64,000 nucleotides of DNA from an uncultured Bacilli bacterium (lineage in GTDB: Bacteria > Bacillota_I > Bacilli_A > RF39 > UBA660), in NCBI GenBank assembly GCA_934130375.1, contig CAKOXW010000002.1, positions 1-64,000 on the forward strand. The letters run 5' to 3'. Of the stretch, positions 8,465 through 17,267 are shown in pieces. Numbering within the stretch: position 1 is the first letter of the stretch; every line of letters begins with the position of its first letter. Under the pieces are notes generated by a model that did not search any database, was not told where the DNA came from, and worked only from the letters and a program-made list of their open reading frames with translations. The translations under genes and the position numbers were made by a program.

Positions 8465-8492
8465 ATAATATCATAAAAATAATTATTGTCAA
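8465..8492 (-). promoter_or_regulatory. Sigma-A promoter of the 92-aa gene and SDR gene
   Basis: Minus strand TTGACA, 16-bp spacer, TATTAT, ending 24 bp before the start codon at 8441. Confidence 0.6.
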
Positions 8493-8519
8493 TTAATTAT
8501 AATTATTTTAAAATTAAGT

Positions 8520-8556
8520 AAAAAAAAGATAAAGTCTTTTATAAATTACTTTATCT
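8520..8556 (-). terminator. Second terminator downstream of rplQ
   Basis: Minus strand AGATAAAGT-N12-ACTTTATCT followed by eight T residues. It stands about 40 bp beyond the first rplQ terminator, with the dispersed repeat between them. Confidence 0.75.
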
Positions 8557-8576
8557 TAAATAGGTATTAGTATTAT

Positions 8577-8595
8577 TTAAGCCCAAGAATACACA
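8577..8595 (-). repeat. Post-terminator repeat, copy 1 (after rplQ)
   Basis: Minus strand TGTGTATTCTTGGGCTTAA, differing from the other full copies by CTTGGGC for CGTGGGC. It starts directly after the T-run of the rplQ terminator and lies between two terminators. Confidence 0.75.
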
Positions 8596-8628
8596 AAAAA
8601 AAGAAACTAATCTTCTTTCTTAGTTTCT
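8594..8628 (-). terminator. Intrinsic terminator of the ribosomal superoperon
   Basis: Minus strand AGAAACTAA-N9-TTAGTTTCT plus a T-run; the stem includes the last codons of rplQ. Confidence 0.8.
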
Positions 8629-9020
8629 TCTTTTTTAGTCTTTTTAGTTTCCTTCTTAACTGGTTCTTCCATCTTTTCTTCTTCAACTAATTTAAGAATT
8701 ACCATTAAAGCGTCGTCTCCTCTTCTTTCAGATAATTTTAACATAGTTGTATAACCACCATTTCTATTTGCAAAACGGTCTGCTAATTCAAAAACTTTCT
8801 TTGTAGCAACATTATCATTTTGAAGGAACGCTAATACTTTACGTCTAGAAACTAGACTACCTTCTTTTGCATATGTTACCATCTTATCAAATGATTTTCT
8901 TACTTCTTTTGCTCTTGTTTCAGTAGTTTTTATTGACTCATTATTGATAAGATCTTTTGTTTGATTTGCTAACATACTTCTTCTATGTTTGTTGTCTACA
9001 CCTAATTTTCTATAAGCCAT
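8607..9020 (-). CDS. rplQ: Large ribosomal subunit protein L17
   Basis: 137 residues. Family opening YRKLGVDNKHRRSMLANQ and RNGGYTTMLKLSERRGDDA are present. L17 sits near the peptide exit tunnel. Beyond the usual end at about residue 115 there is a Lys/Glu-rich tail (KKETKKTKKEETKKED) that is probably disordered. Last gene of the S10-spc-alpha superoperon, 14 bases after rpoA. Confidence 0.97.
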   Translation of the reverse strand: MAYRKLGVDNKHRRSMLANQTKDLINNESIKTTETRAKEVRKSFDKMVTYAKEGSLVSRRKVLAFLQNDNVATKKVFELADRFANRNGGYTTMLKLSERRGDDALMVILKLVEEEKMEEPVKKETKKTKKEETKKED

Positions 9021-9034
9021 ATTATCACTCCTTA

Positions 9035-10054
9035 CTAATCATCGTTTCTAAATGATAATCCCATATCCTTAATTTTATCCATTACTTCTTTTAATGATTT
9101 TCTACCAAGGTTACGTATTTTCATCATTTCATTTTCTGATTTATTTACTAAATCTTGTACATTATTTATTGCTGCTCTCTTTAAGCAATTGTATGCTCTT
9201 ACAGATAATTCTAAATCATCTATAGATGTTTCTAGAATTTTTTGCTTTGGATCCTCTTCATTTTGTTTCATTAATCCTCTAATAGCATCAGTAAATGTTG
9301 GTTCATCTATTTTATCTAGTTGAGCCATTAATATACTAGCAGCCTCTTTAACAGCAACTTGAGGTTCTAGGGAACCATCAGTCCATACTTCAAGAATTAA
9401 TCTATCAAAATTATTGTTGTGTCCAACACGAGCCTTTTCAACTTCATAATTAACTCTTTCAATTGGAGCATATAATGCATCTATTGCAATTGTTCCAACT
9501 TTCATATCTCCTAGAGTTTCTTTTACTTCATCAGCAACAACATATCCTCTACCTCTACCAATAGTTAATTCCATTTCAAGTTTTCCACCTTCAGCAAGTG
9601 TACAAATAACTTGATCAGGATTAATAACTTCTACAGAAGTATCATTTGCTAAAGCAGCAGCAGTTAATGTACCTTCTCCTTTAGCACTAATCTTTATTGT
9701 TACTTTTTCATTTGTATTTTTCTTAACTACAACTTTCTTTAAATTAAGAACTATTGTAGTAACGTCTTCTATAACGCCTTCTATTGTTTGAAATTCATGC
9801 ATTACTCCATCAATTCTAACTGATGTAATAGCATCTCCTGGTAATGAAGAAAGTAATATTCTTCTAAGTGCATTACCAATTGTAAGTCCAAAACCTCTTT
9901 CAAGTGGTTCTAAAACAAACTTACCATAATTATTTCCTTCGATATATTCAGTCATCTTGTATTCTGGTTTTTCAAATACTAAACTGTTATTAATATCTTC
10001 ACTATAACTCATTTCTACTGATACATTTAATCCTTCAGTAACTTCTTTTGCCAT
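9035..10054 (-). CDS. rpoA: RNA polymerase alpha subunit
   Basis: 339 residues. N-terminal dimerisation and assembly domain (about 25-250; FVLEPLERGFGLTIGNALRRILLSS split over the window) and C-terminal alphaCTD (about 270-335) with LSVRAYNCLKRAAINNV and RNLGRKSLKEV, which contacts DNA and activators. The head begins with an extra ~25 residues before the conserved region. Start supported by AAGGAG. Confidence 0.98.
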   Translation of the reverse strand: MAKEVTEGLNVSVEMSYSEDINNSLVFEKPEYKMTEYIEGNNYGKFVLEPLERGFGLTIGNALRRILLSSLPGDAITSVRIDGVMHEFQTIEGVIEDVTTIVLNLKKVVVKKNTNEKVTIKISAKGEGTLTAAALANDTSVEVINPDQVICTLAEGGKLEMELTIGRGRGYVVADEVKETLGDMKVGTIAIDALYAPIERVNYEVEKARVGHNNNFDRLILEVWTDGSLEPQVAVKEAASILMAQLDKIDEPTFTDAIRGLMKQNEEDPKQKILETSIDDLELSVRAYNCLKRAAINNVQDLVNKSENEMMKIRNLGRKSLKEVMDKIKDMGLSFRNDD

Positions 10055-10074
10055 TATAATTCACTCCTTTCAAA

Positions 10075-10458
10075 TTAACCACGTGGTCGTTTTGGTGGAC
10101 GACATCCGTTATGTGGAATAGGTGTTACATCACTCATAGCTGTTACTTCTAATCCTCCAGTTTGTAAAGAACGTAGTGCAGTATCTCTTGCTGGTCCTAC
10201 TCCGTTTACAAATGCTTCTACTTTTCTCATACCTGCATCATAAGCAGCCTTAGCAGCAGCTTCTGCAGCCATACCAGCTGCAAATGGAGTTTTCTTCTTT
10301 GATCCTTTATATCCGATTGTACCTGCTGATGCCCAACTTACAGTATTACCATCCATATCTGTAATTGTAATAATAGTATTATTATAAGTTACATGAATAT
10401 GTGCTTGTCCTTCTGGTACATTCTTTTTAACTTTACGTTTTCTTGCTTTATATGCCAT
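10075..10458 (-). CDS. rpsK: Small ribosomal subunit protein S11
   Basis: 127 residues with IHVTYNNTIITITD, GFKG-type YKGSKKKTPFAA and the C-terminal TPIPHNGCRPPKRPRG, all standard for S11 of the 30S platform. In place between rpsM and rpoA. Confidence 0.98.
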   Translation of the reverse strand: MAYKARKRKVKKNVPEGQAHIHVTYNNTIITITDMDGNTVSWASAGTIGYKGSKKKTPFAAGMAAEAAAKAAYDAGMRKVEAFVNGVGPARDTALRSLQTGGLEVTAMSDVTPIPHNGCRPPKRPRG

Positions 10459-10476
10459 ATTTGTTCCTCCTAACTA

Positions 10477-10842
10477 TTATTTCTTCTTATTAGCAATAGT
10501 CTTGCCTTTACCCTTACGAGTTCTAGCATTTCTATTTGTTCTTTGACCTCTAACAGGTAATCCTTTTCTATGACGTATTCCTTGGTAAGATCCAATTTCC
10601 ATTTTATTCTTGATATTTAAACCAACTTCTCTTCTTAGATCTCCTTCTACTAAGTATTTAGATACTTCATCACGAATACGAACTACTTCTTCCTCAGTTA
10701 AATCCTTAGCCTTTGTGTCTGGATTTACTTTAGCAGCAGTTAAAATTGTTTTTGATAATTGTCTTCCTATACCATAAATATAAGTTAATGCTATTTCAAC
10801 TCTCTTATTATTAGGTATATCTACACCTTTAATACGTGCCAT
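10477..10842 (-). CDS. rpsM: Small ribosomal subunit protein S13
   Basis: 121 residues with ARIKGVDIPNNKRVEIALTY at the N-terminus and GLPVRGQRTNRNARTRKG near the end. S13 is in the 30S head, contacting the P-site tRNA. Normal length, normal alpha-operon position. Confidence 0.98.
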   Translation of the reverse strand: MARIKGVDIPNNKRVEIALTYIYGIGRQLSKTILTAAKVNPDTKAKDLTEEEVVRIRDEVSKYLVEGDLRREVGLNIKNKMEIGSYQGIRHRKGLPVRGQRTNRNARTRKGKGKTIANKKK

Positions 10843-10853
10843 AATATTCCTCC

Positions 10854-10967
10854 TTATCCTTGTCTTTGCTTGTGTTTTGGATTTTCACAAATAACAAGTA
10901 CTCTACCTTTTCTTTTAATGACTTTACATTTGTCACAAATTGGTTTTACTGATGGTCTAACTTTCAT
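10854..10967 (-). CDS. rpmJ: Large ribosomal subunit protein L36 (zinc form)
   Basis: 37 residues beginning MKVRPSVKPICDKCKVIKRK. The zinc-binding set is complete: C11-x2-C14, then Cys and His in ICENPKHKQ, so this is the Zn-dependent C+ form. It lies between infA and rpsM as in other Firmicutes. Confidence 0.96.
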   Translation of the reverse strand: MKVRPSVKPICDKCKVIKRKGRVLVICENPKHKQRQG

Positions 10968-10979
10968 AAATAATTCCTC

Positions 10980-11198
10980 CTATCCTTTTCTATAGGTTAT
11001 ACGCCCACGTGTTAAATCATAAGGTGATACTTCTACCTTTACTGTATCGCCTGGTAAGATACGAATGTAATTCATTCTTATTTTACCAGAAACGTGAGCC
11101 TCTACAGTAAATCCATTTTGAAGTTCTACTCTAAATTTACCTCCAGGTAAAACATCAATAACTTTACCTTCTACTTCGATTGCATCTTTATTTGCCAT
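10980..11198 (-). CDS. infA: Translation initiation factor IF-1
   Basis: 72 residues, a single S1/OB fold: MANKDAIEVEGKV, PGGKFRVEL, GKIRMNYIRILPGD, TRGRITYR. The ATG at 11198 is chosen because a GAGGTGATT ribosome site, formed by the last codons of map, precedes it; the longer frame from 11207 would cover that site. One base separates it from the map stop codon. Confidence 0.96.
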   Translation of the reverse strand: MANKDAIEVEGKVIDVLPGGKFRVELQNGFTVEAHVSGKIRMNYIRILPGDTVKVEVSPYDLTRGRITYRKG

Positions 11199-11199
11199 C

Positions 11200-11949
11200 T
11201 TAATCACCTCGCGTTAAAATTTTGTATCCATCTTTAGTAACTACTATAGTATGTTCAAAATGAGCAGATGGACTATAATCTTCTGTAACTATTGTCCAGT
11301 TATCATCAAGCATAACTACATCATCACCACCTAAATTTAACATAGGTTCAATTGCAAGTACCATTCCTTCTTTTAATACAGGTCCAGTACCAGCCTTACC
11401 ATAATTAGGTATTTCTGGATCTTCGTGCAAATGAGAACCAACTCCATGACCTACTAGTTCACGAACTATTCCAAGGTTATGTTCGGTTGCATAAGCACCA
11501 ATACTCGCACATACATCACCTAATCTATTACCTGGTTTAATATTAGATAAACCCGTAAATAAAGCCTTTTCTGTATGCTCAAGTAAATACTTTTTATCGT
11601 CAGTTATTTTACCTACTGGATATGTCCATGCTGAATCACCATGATAACCCTTATAACATACTCCAATATCAACTGATACGATATCTCCTTCTTTTAATTT
11701 CCTTTTAGATGGTATTCCATGCACTACCTCATCATTAACTGATACACAAATAGCATTTGGAAATCCATTATAGTTTTTAAAAGATGGAGTACATCCTTGA
11801 CTTACTATAAAGTCTTCGGCAATTTTATCTAACTCCAAGGTAGTAATACCTGGTCTAATATTTTTTTCTACTTCCTTATGAGTTAGATATGTTAATCTGC
11901 CAGCCTCTTTAAGTAATTCAATTTCTCTTTCACTTTTAATAGTTATCAC
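11200..11949 (-). CDS. map: Methionine aminopeptidase, type I
   Basis: 249 residues. Removes the initiator Met from new proteins using two metal ions. Metal ligands appear in DIGVCYKGYHGDSAW (two Asp), the His in GHGVGSHLHEDPEIPNYG, Glu in AIEPML and Glu in HFEHTIVV. Starts with GTG, preceded by GAGGTG at the end of adk. The spc-operon position adk-map-infA is standard. Confidence 0.96.
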   Translation of the reverse strand: MITIKSEREIELLKEAGRLTYLTHKEVEKNIRPGITTLELDKIAEDFIVSQGCTPSFKNYNGFPNAICVSVNDEVVHGIPSKRKLKEGDIVSVDIGVCYKGYHGDSAWTYPVGKITDDKKYLLEHTEKALFTGLSNIKPGNRLGDVCASIGAYATEHNLGIVRELVGHGVGSHLHEDPEIPNYGKAGTGPVLKEGMVLAIEPMLNLGGDDVVMLDDNWTIVTEDYSPSAHFEHTIVVTKDGYKILTRGD

Positions 11950-11951
11950 TA

Positions 11952-12599
11952 TTACACCTCTTTTTTAATAATTGATAAGATATTTTTATGTATTGTTTCT
12001 TTATCACCCATACTTGACACTACATACAACATATTTTTGTCTTTGTAATAATCAAGCAAAGGCTTAGTACTGTTTACATAAGTATCAAATCTTTTATTAA
12101 ATTTCTCTTCTGTGTCATCTTCTCTTTTAACAAGAATATTTCCACAAGAATTACATTTACCAGGTTCATTAAATTTATCGAAATATACATTGTATATATT
12201 TCCACATTTAGGACAAGTAATTCTACCTGTTGCCCTCTCACAAGCAATATCTTTAGTTACATCTAATGATATAACATAATCTATTTTTTCATTTCTTTCC
12301 TTTAATAACTCAGAAAGCATATCTGCTTGTTTCAATGTTCTTGGAAAACCATCAAATATTATTCCATTAACATTTAATGAATTAATTTTCTCTTTTAATA
12401 ATTTAAGCATAAGTTCATCACTTACAAATAAACCATTATCAATTAATCCTTTTACTTCTAACCCAAGATCTGTATCACTTGAAGCGATTTCTCTTAATAA
12501 ATCACCTGTTGATAAGTGATACATTCCTAAGTTTTTTTCTAACATGCTAGCCTGCACACCTTTACCAGCAGCAGGTGGAGCAATAAAAACTATATTCAT
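11952..12599 (-). CDS. adk: Adenylate kinase
   Basis: 215 residues, long-lid type with a zinc site: CPKCGNIYN and CNSCG give C-x2-C twice. Interconverts ATP+AMP and 2 ADP. STGDLLR and FDGFPRT (AMP site) are intact. The P-loop reads APPAAGKGVQ instead of the usual GxPGAGKGTQ, with two glycines replaced by alanine; the key lysine is retained. Overlaps the secY stop codon (TAATG). Confidence 0.95.
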   Translation of the reverse strand: MNIVFIAPPAAGKGVQASMLEKNLGMYHLSTGDLLREIASSDTDLGLEVKGLIDNGLFVSDELMLKLLKEKINSLNVNGIIFDGFPRTLKQADMLSELLKERNEKIDYVISLDVTKDIACERATGRITCPKCGNIYNVYFDKFNEPGKCNSCGNILVKREDDTEEKFNKRFDTYVNSTKPLLDYYKDKNMLYVVSSMGDKETIHKNILSIIKKEV

Positions 12600-13861
12600 T
12601 ATTTATAACTCCTACTATAATTTCTACTTACAACTATATTTTCTATTTGTTTATAAGTTTCAAGTGCAACACCTACAACGATTAATAACCCAGTACCACC
12701 AATTGATACATTGGCAGGCATATTTGGAATTAATCTACATGCTATAGGCAATGCTGCTAAAACTACTAAGAATAAAGCACCAACAACAGTTAATCTAGTT
12801 AATACTTTACTAATATATTTTTCAGTTTCTTTACCTGGTTTAATACCTGGCATATATCCACCATTTTTTCTTAAATTATCTGCAAGTTCTTTTGGATTTA
12901 TTTGCATAAATGTATAGAAGTATGCAAATAAGAATATTAAGATTGCATATAATATAAATCCAACTGGTGTTGTATATGATAAATATTTATTAACAATATT
13001 TGTAAATGCTTCATTTTTTACAAAATTAGCAATTGTTGCTGGAATAGATACTAATACTGATGCGAATATTACTGGCATAACGCCTGCAGAGTTCAATCTT
13101 ATAGGAATATAAGTTTGCTCTCCTCCATAAGCACCTGTTGTTCTATTAGAATATTGTATTGGTAATCTTCTTTCAGCCTTATCAATAAATATAACACCTA
13201 CTATAATTATAATATATATTAATACGAATACAAAGTACAAAAGTAATCCTAAGATTGATGATGCAAATGTTGATAAATCTACATATGTATTAAATACTGA
13301 TAAGAACATATTTGGTAGATTTGCAACTATACCTGCCATAATCATTAATGATACACCATTACCTACACCTCTTTGTGTAACTTGATCACCAAGCCATAAA
13401 AGAAATGCAGTTCCAGCTGTTAATATTACAGCAATTCTTAAATACTCTAAGGCTCCTCCTGTTTGACCATAAATGGCAAATGAGAATACATAACCTTGAA
13501 TAAACGCTATAGCAATACCCATATATCTAGTTATTTCATTAATCTTTCTTCTACCAGTTGCTCCTTGATTCTTTAAATCAGAGAAGTAAGGAATAATATC
13601 CATTTGTAAAAGTTGAGTAATGATAGATGCGTTGATATATGGACCAACACCTAATGCAAATATTGAGAATGATTCTAATGCACCACCACTCATTGCATTC
13701 CATAACTCTAAGAATCCTAAATCTTTTGTAATTGACTCTGTACCTGGTACTGTTATAGTAGTACCTACTTTAAATATTAATAATACAAATAATGTAAATA
13801 GAATTTTTTTTCTTAAATCTTTATTTTTAGGGGTAAATATTTGCTTAACTGTTGCAAACAT
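12599..13861 (-). CDS. secY: Protein translocase subunit SecY
   Basis: 420 residues, ten hydrophobic membrane segments, channel of the Sec translocon. Signature regions: GVGPYINASIITQLLQM, the plug-containing early segment and cytoplasmic loops with RRLPIQY and PKELADNLRKNGGYMPGIKPG. Usual length. Follows rplO by one base. Confidence 0.97.
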   Translation of the reverse strand: MFATVKQIFTPKNKDLRKKILFTLFVLLIFKVGTTITVPGTESITKDLGFLELWNAMSGGALESFSIFALGVGPYINASIITQLLQMDIIPYFSDLKNQGATGRRKINEITRYMGIAIAFIQGYVFSFAIYGQTGGALEYLRIAVILTAGTAFLLWLGDQVTQRGVGNGVSLMIMAGIVANLPNMFLSVFNTYVDLSTFASSILGLLLYFVFVLIYIIIIVGVIFIDKAERRLPIQYSNRTTGAYGGEQTYIPIRLNSAGVMPVIFASVLVSIPATIANFVKNEAFTNIVNKYLSYTTPVGFILYAILIFLFAYFYTFMQINPKELADNLRKNGGYMPGIKPGKETEKYISKVLTRLTVVGALFLVVLAALPIACRLIPNMPANVSIGGTGLLIVVGVALETYKQIENIVVSRNYSRSYK

Positions 13862-13862
13862 A

Positions 13863-14306
13863 TTAAATCACCTCTACTTTTCCGCCTTTTGCTTCTATAC
13901 TTTCTTTGGCAGTTGTAGAAAATTTATTTGCTTTTACAGTTAATTTCTTTTCTAATACTCCATTACCAAGAACCTTAATGCCTGACAATTGTTTTTTAAC
14001 TAATCCTGTTTCTTTTAATAATTCTGGAGTTACTACAGTACCTTCATCAAATTTATTTAAATCAGATAAATTAATTACTGCATACTCAGTCTTAAAGTTT
14101 GCGTTACTAAATCCTCTTTTAGGAAGTCTTCTATATAGTGGTAATTGTCCACCTTCAAATCCTGCTTTTCTTGAATATCCACTTCTTGCTTTTTGGCCTT
14201 TATGACCTTTTCCACTTGTTTTACCATTACCAGATGATGTACCTCTACCAACTCTGTTTCTTAATTTTCTAGATCCTTCAACTACACTTAAGTTTTCTAA
14301 TTTCAT
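13863..14306 (-). CDS. rplO: Large ribosomal subunit protein L15
   Basis: 147 residues with RVGRGTSSGNGKTSGKGHKGQKAR at its start (quoted motif split: GRGTSSGNGKTSGKGHKG) and FEGGQLPLYRRLPKRGF. It overlaps the rpsE stop by one base. rpmD, which normally separates rpsE from rplO, is missing. Confidence 0.97.
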   Translation of the reverse strand: MKLENLSVVEGSRKLRNRVGRGTSSGNGKTSGKGHKGQKARSGYSRKAGFEGGQLPLYRRLPKRGFSNANFKTEYAVINLSDLNKFDEGTVVTPELLKETGLVKKQLSGIKVLGNGVLEKKLTVKANKFSTTAKESIEAKGGKVEVI

Positions 14307-14818
14307 TAATTAAACAACTCCTCTACAGTTTTACCTCTTAAAGCAGCAATATGTTCAGCACTTCTTTGAGAAGTCAAAGCATTCATTGTTGCTCTAACAA
14401 CATTGATCTTACTATTAGAACCAAGTGATTTAGATACTACATCTTTAACACCAGCAAGTTCTAAAACTGCTCTTACTGATCCTCCTGCAATAATACCAGT
14501 ACCAGCCTTAGCAGGTTTTACTAATACTCTTGCAGCACCTGATACACCAGTAGCTTCATGTGGTAATGTTCTTTCTTCAACAAGTGGTATTCTAACTACA
14601 TTCTTAGTAGCAGATTGAATAGCCTTCTTAACAGCATCTTGAACTTCATTTGCTTTACCAGTACCAAATCCTACAGTACCTTTTCTATCTCCTACAACAA
14701 CTGTTGCAGCAAATCTAAAATGACGTCCACCTTTTGTAACTTTTGTAACACGATTAACAGAAATAACTAATTCTTCATATTCTTTCGCTTTAGGTTCATT
14801 AAATCTACGTTTTTCCAT
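14306..14818 (-). CDS. rpsE: Small ribosomal subunit protein S5
   Basis: 170 residues: N-terminal double-stranded RNA-binding part (VNRVTKVTKGGRHFRF, VVGDRKGTVGFGTGKANEV) and C-terminal S5 domain (GVSGAARVLVKPAKAGTGI). Involved in decoding fidelity. AGGAGG precedes the ATG. Its stop overlaps the rplO start. Confidence 0.97.
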   Translation of the reverse strand: MEKRRFNEPKAKEYEELVISVNRVTKVTKGGRHFRFAATVVVGDRKGTVGFGTGKANEVQDAVKKAIQSATKNVVRIPLVEERTLPHEATGVSGAARVLVKPAKAGTGIIAGGSVRAVLELAGVKDVVSKSLGSNSKINVVRATMNALTSQRSAEHIAALRGKTVEELFN

Positions 14819-14827
14819 AGTCGCCTC

Positions 14828-15190
14828 CTAAAATTCCAAACCGTTTTCACGTGCAGCATCAGCAAGTGCTTCTACACGACCATGATATAAGTAACCACTT
14901 CTATCAAATACAACAGTTTTAATTTTTGCTTTCTTTGCTTTTTCAGCAATACTCTTACCAACTAATTTAGCAGCTTCTACATTTCCACCATTAGCAATAT
15001 TTAAATCTTTATCAAGTGAAGATGCTGATACTAAAGTAACACCATTTTCATCATCAATAAGTTGTACACTTATTTGCTTATTTGATCTAAATACACTTAA
15101 TCTAGGACAAGTAGCAGTTCCACTAACTTTGTTTCTAATACGACTATGTCTAGCTTGTCTAGCTTCATTACGAGATATTTTCTTAATCAT
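14828..15190 (-). CDS. rplR: Large ribosomal subunit protein L18
   Basis: 120 residues; RHSRIRNKVSGTATCPRLSV and the end FDRSGYLYHGRVEALADAAR are standard for L18, which binds 5S rRNA. Normal spc-operon position. Confidence 0.97.
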   Translation of the reverse strand: MIKKISRNEARQARHSRIRNKVSGTATCPRLSVFRSNKQISVQLIDDENGVTLVSASSLDKDLNIANGGNVEAAKLVGKSIAEKAKKAKIKTVVFDRSGYLYHGRVEALADAARENGLEF

Positions 15191-15210
15191 AACATAATCT
15201 CCTTTACTTA

Positions 15211-15750
15211 TTATTTAGAGGCTTTCTTGCCTTCTTTACGACGAATAACTTCACCTTTGTAACGAATACCTTTACCTTTATATGGTTCTGGTTTTCTTAC
15301 TTTTCTTATATTTGCAGCAAATTCGCCAACTAATTCCTTATCAATTCCCTTAACTGTAATTTCAGTATTACTTACTGCTTCAACAGTTAATCCATTAGGA
15401 ATATCTAATTTTACAGGATGTGAATAACCAGCATTTACTGTTAACACATTACCTTGTACTTGAAAACGATATCCGACACCGATAATCTCTAATCCTTTTT
15501 CAAATCCATTAGATACACCTTCAATCATATTCTTAATGATTGCATTTGTAGTACCTTGCATTATATTAGAAGAATCTGTATCATCAGCTCTTTCTACAGT
15601 TATAATATTTCCTTCTATTTTAACAATTACATTTTTTGAAATAGGGAAACTAAGTGAACCTTTAGGTCCTTTAACTGTAATAGTATTGTTTTCAACTTCA
15701 CAACTTACGCCTGCTGGCATAGTTAATACTCTATTTCCAATACGACTCAT
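15211..15750 (-). CDS. rplF: Large ribosomal subunit protein L6
   Basis: 179 residues, two repeated L6 domains. MSRIGNRVLTMPAGV, GVGYRFQVQGNVL and RKPEPYKGKGIRYKGEVIRRK-type C-terminal sequence (shortened here: EPYKGKGIRYKGE) mark the family. Near the factor-binding site of the 50S subunit. Confidence 0.97.
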   Translation of the reverse strand: MSRIGNRVLTMPAGVSCEVENNTITVKGPKGSLSFPISKNVIVKIEGNIITVERADDTDSSNIMQGTTNAIIKNMIEGVSNGFEKGLEIIGVGYRFQVQGNVLTVNAGYSHPVKLDIPNGLTVEAVSNTEITVKGIDKELVGEFAANIRKVRKPEPYKGKGIRYKGEVIRRKEGKKASK

Positions 15751-15771
15751 AATTTTCCTCCTTTGTAATTG

Positions 15772-16170
15772 TTACCAAATGTACGCTAAAACTTCTCCAC
15801 CAAGGTTTTGCTTACGTGCTTCTTTATCAACCATAAGACCTTTTGATGTTGAAATAATTGCTATTCCTAAACCATTTAATACAGTAGGAATTTCTTCTTT
15901 TTTAGCATATACTCTTAATCCTGGTTTTGATATTCTTTTAAGACCAGTGATTACTCTTTCTTTCTTTGCACCATATTTAAGTTCAATATTCATCATGCTA
16001 CCATTTTCTGAATCAACAAGTTTATAACCATTTATATAACCTTCGTTCTTTAAAATATTAGCAATTTGTACTTTTAACTTAGATGTTGGCACTAAAACTT
16101 CTTTATATTTCATCTGATTTGCATTACGAATTCTTGTAAGCATATCAGCAATTGGGTCAGTTACTACCAT
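15772..16170 (-). CDS. rpsH: Small ribosomal subunit protein S8
   Basis: 132 residues; DPIADMLTRIRNANQ and the C-terminal GIAIISTSKGLMVDKEAR are typical S8. In Bacilli and E. coli S8 binds its own spc mRNA as a repressor; whether this happens here is not visible. Confidence 0.97.
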   Translation of the reverse strand: MVVTDPIADMLTRIRNANQMKYKEVLVPTSKLKVQIANILKNEGYINGYKLVDSENGSMMNIELKYGAKKERVITGLKRISKPGLRVYAKKEEIPTVLNGLGIAIISTSKGLMVDKEARKQNLGGEVLAYIW

Positions 16171-16183
16171 TTTAATTTCCTCC

Positions 16184-16369
16184 TTACCAACTTGATTTCT
16201 TTACACCTGGTATTTGTCCGTTGTTTGCAAGTTCTCTAAAACAAATACGACATATACCAAACTTACTCATTACAGCATGAGGTCTTCCACATCTTTCGCA
16301 ACGAGTATATTCACGTACCTTAAATTTTTGTGGTCTTTTTGATTTTACAATCATACTTTTTTTAGCCAT
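16184..16369 (-). CDS. rpsZ: Small ribosomal subunit protein S14, zinc (type Z) form
   Basis: 61 residues. CERCGRPHAV...CRICFREL provides the four zinc cysteines (C-x2-C-x12-C-x2-C), so this is the short C+ form rather than the ~89-residue zinc-free one. GVKKSSW ends the protein as expected. Confidence 0.97.
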   Translation of the reverse strand: MAKKSMIVKSKRPQKFKVREYTRCERCGRPHAVMSKFGICRICFRELANNGQIPGVKKSSW

Positions 16370-16381
16370 ATATATCCTCCA

Positions 16382-16921
16382 CTACTTTCTAAATGGGATT
16401 CCTAGTCCACTTAATAAATCGAATGCTTCTTCGTTAGTGTTTGCAGTTGTAACAAATACAATATCCATACCACGAACTTTAACAACAGTATCGAATTCAA
16501 TTTCAGGGAAAATTAATTGTTCTTTAATACCTAAAGTGTAATTTCCTCTTCCATCAAATGCTTTACTTGATACACCTCTAAAATCTTTAACACGAGGTAA
16601 TGAAACTCTTATAAGTTTTTCTAGGAAAACATACATATTTTCACCACGTAATGTAACTTTACATCCAATAGGAGCACCTTCTCTAATCTTAAATCCAGCA
16701 ATTGATTTTCTTGCTTTAGTTACTACTGGTTTAGCACCTGTAATAAGTTCAAGATCCTTAACAGCACCTTCTAAGAATTTACTGTTTTCTTTAGCATCTC
16801 CTACACCCATGTTAATTACTATTTTTTCAATTTTAGGTACAGCCATCAATGTTGTATAATGGTATTTTTCTTTTAAACTAGGAACAACTTCCTTAAAATA
16901 TTTTTCTTTTAGGCGGTTCAT
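16382..16921 (-). CDS. rplE: Large ribosomal subunit protein L5
   Basis: 179 residues; VPKIEKIVINMGVGDAKEN, GAKPVVTKARKSIAGFKIREG (split), and DRGNYT-type GRGNYTLGIKEQLIFPEI. Binds 5S rRNA and helix 84. Normal position before rpsZ. Confidence 0.97.
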   Translation of the reverse strand: MNRLKEKYFKEVVPSLKEKYHYTTLMAVPKIEKIVINMGVGDAKENSKFLEGAVKDLELITGAKPVVTKARKSIAGFKIREGAPIGCKVTLRGENMYVFLEKLIRVSLPRVKDFRGVSSKAFDGRGNYTLGIKEQLIFPEIEFDTVVKVRGMDIVFVTTANTNEEAFDLLSGLGIPFRK

Positions 16922-16940
16922 TTATATACCCTCCTTCCAA

Positions 16941-17252
16941 TTAGTCAAGATTTGTATTAGATTTCTTAGAAATTCTAATCTTCTTGCCATCTTTATTTAT
17001 TTCGTGTCCTACTCTAGTACTTTTTCCAGTCTTTGGATCACACATCATAATATTAGAAATATGAATTGGATTTTCTTTTTCAATAATTCCACCTGTTTGA
17101 TTTTGAGCAGTTGGTTTTTGATGTTTCTTAACGATATTAACACCTTCAACAACAACTCTATCTTTATTTCTTAATACATGAAGTATTTTACCGCTTTTGC
17201 CTTTATCCTTACCAGCAATTACGTTTACTTTATCTCCAGTTTTAAAGTTCAT
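16941..17252 (-). CDS. rplX: Large ribosomal subunit protein L24
   Basis: 103 residues with KOW motif KTGDKVNVIAGKDKGKSGKI and VEGVNIVKKHQKPT. Assembly initiator of the 50S subunit. Normal length. Confidence 0.97.
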   Translation of the reverse strand: MNFKTGDKVNVIAGKDKGKSGKILHVLRNKDRVVVEGVNIVKKHQKPTAQNQTGGIIEKENPIHISNIMMCDPKTGKSTRVGHEINKDGKKIRISKKSNTNLD

Positions 17253-17267
17253 AATTCATACTCCCTT

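Noticed and set aside
15536..16027. Plus-strand 163-codon frame over rplF/rpsH
   Set aside because: Shadow of two ribosomal protein genes.
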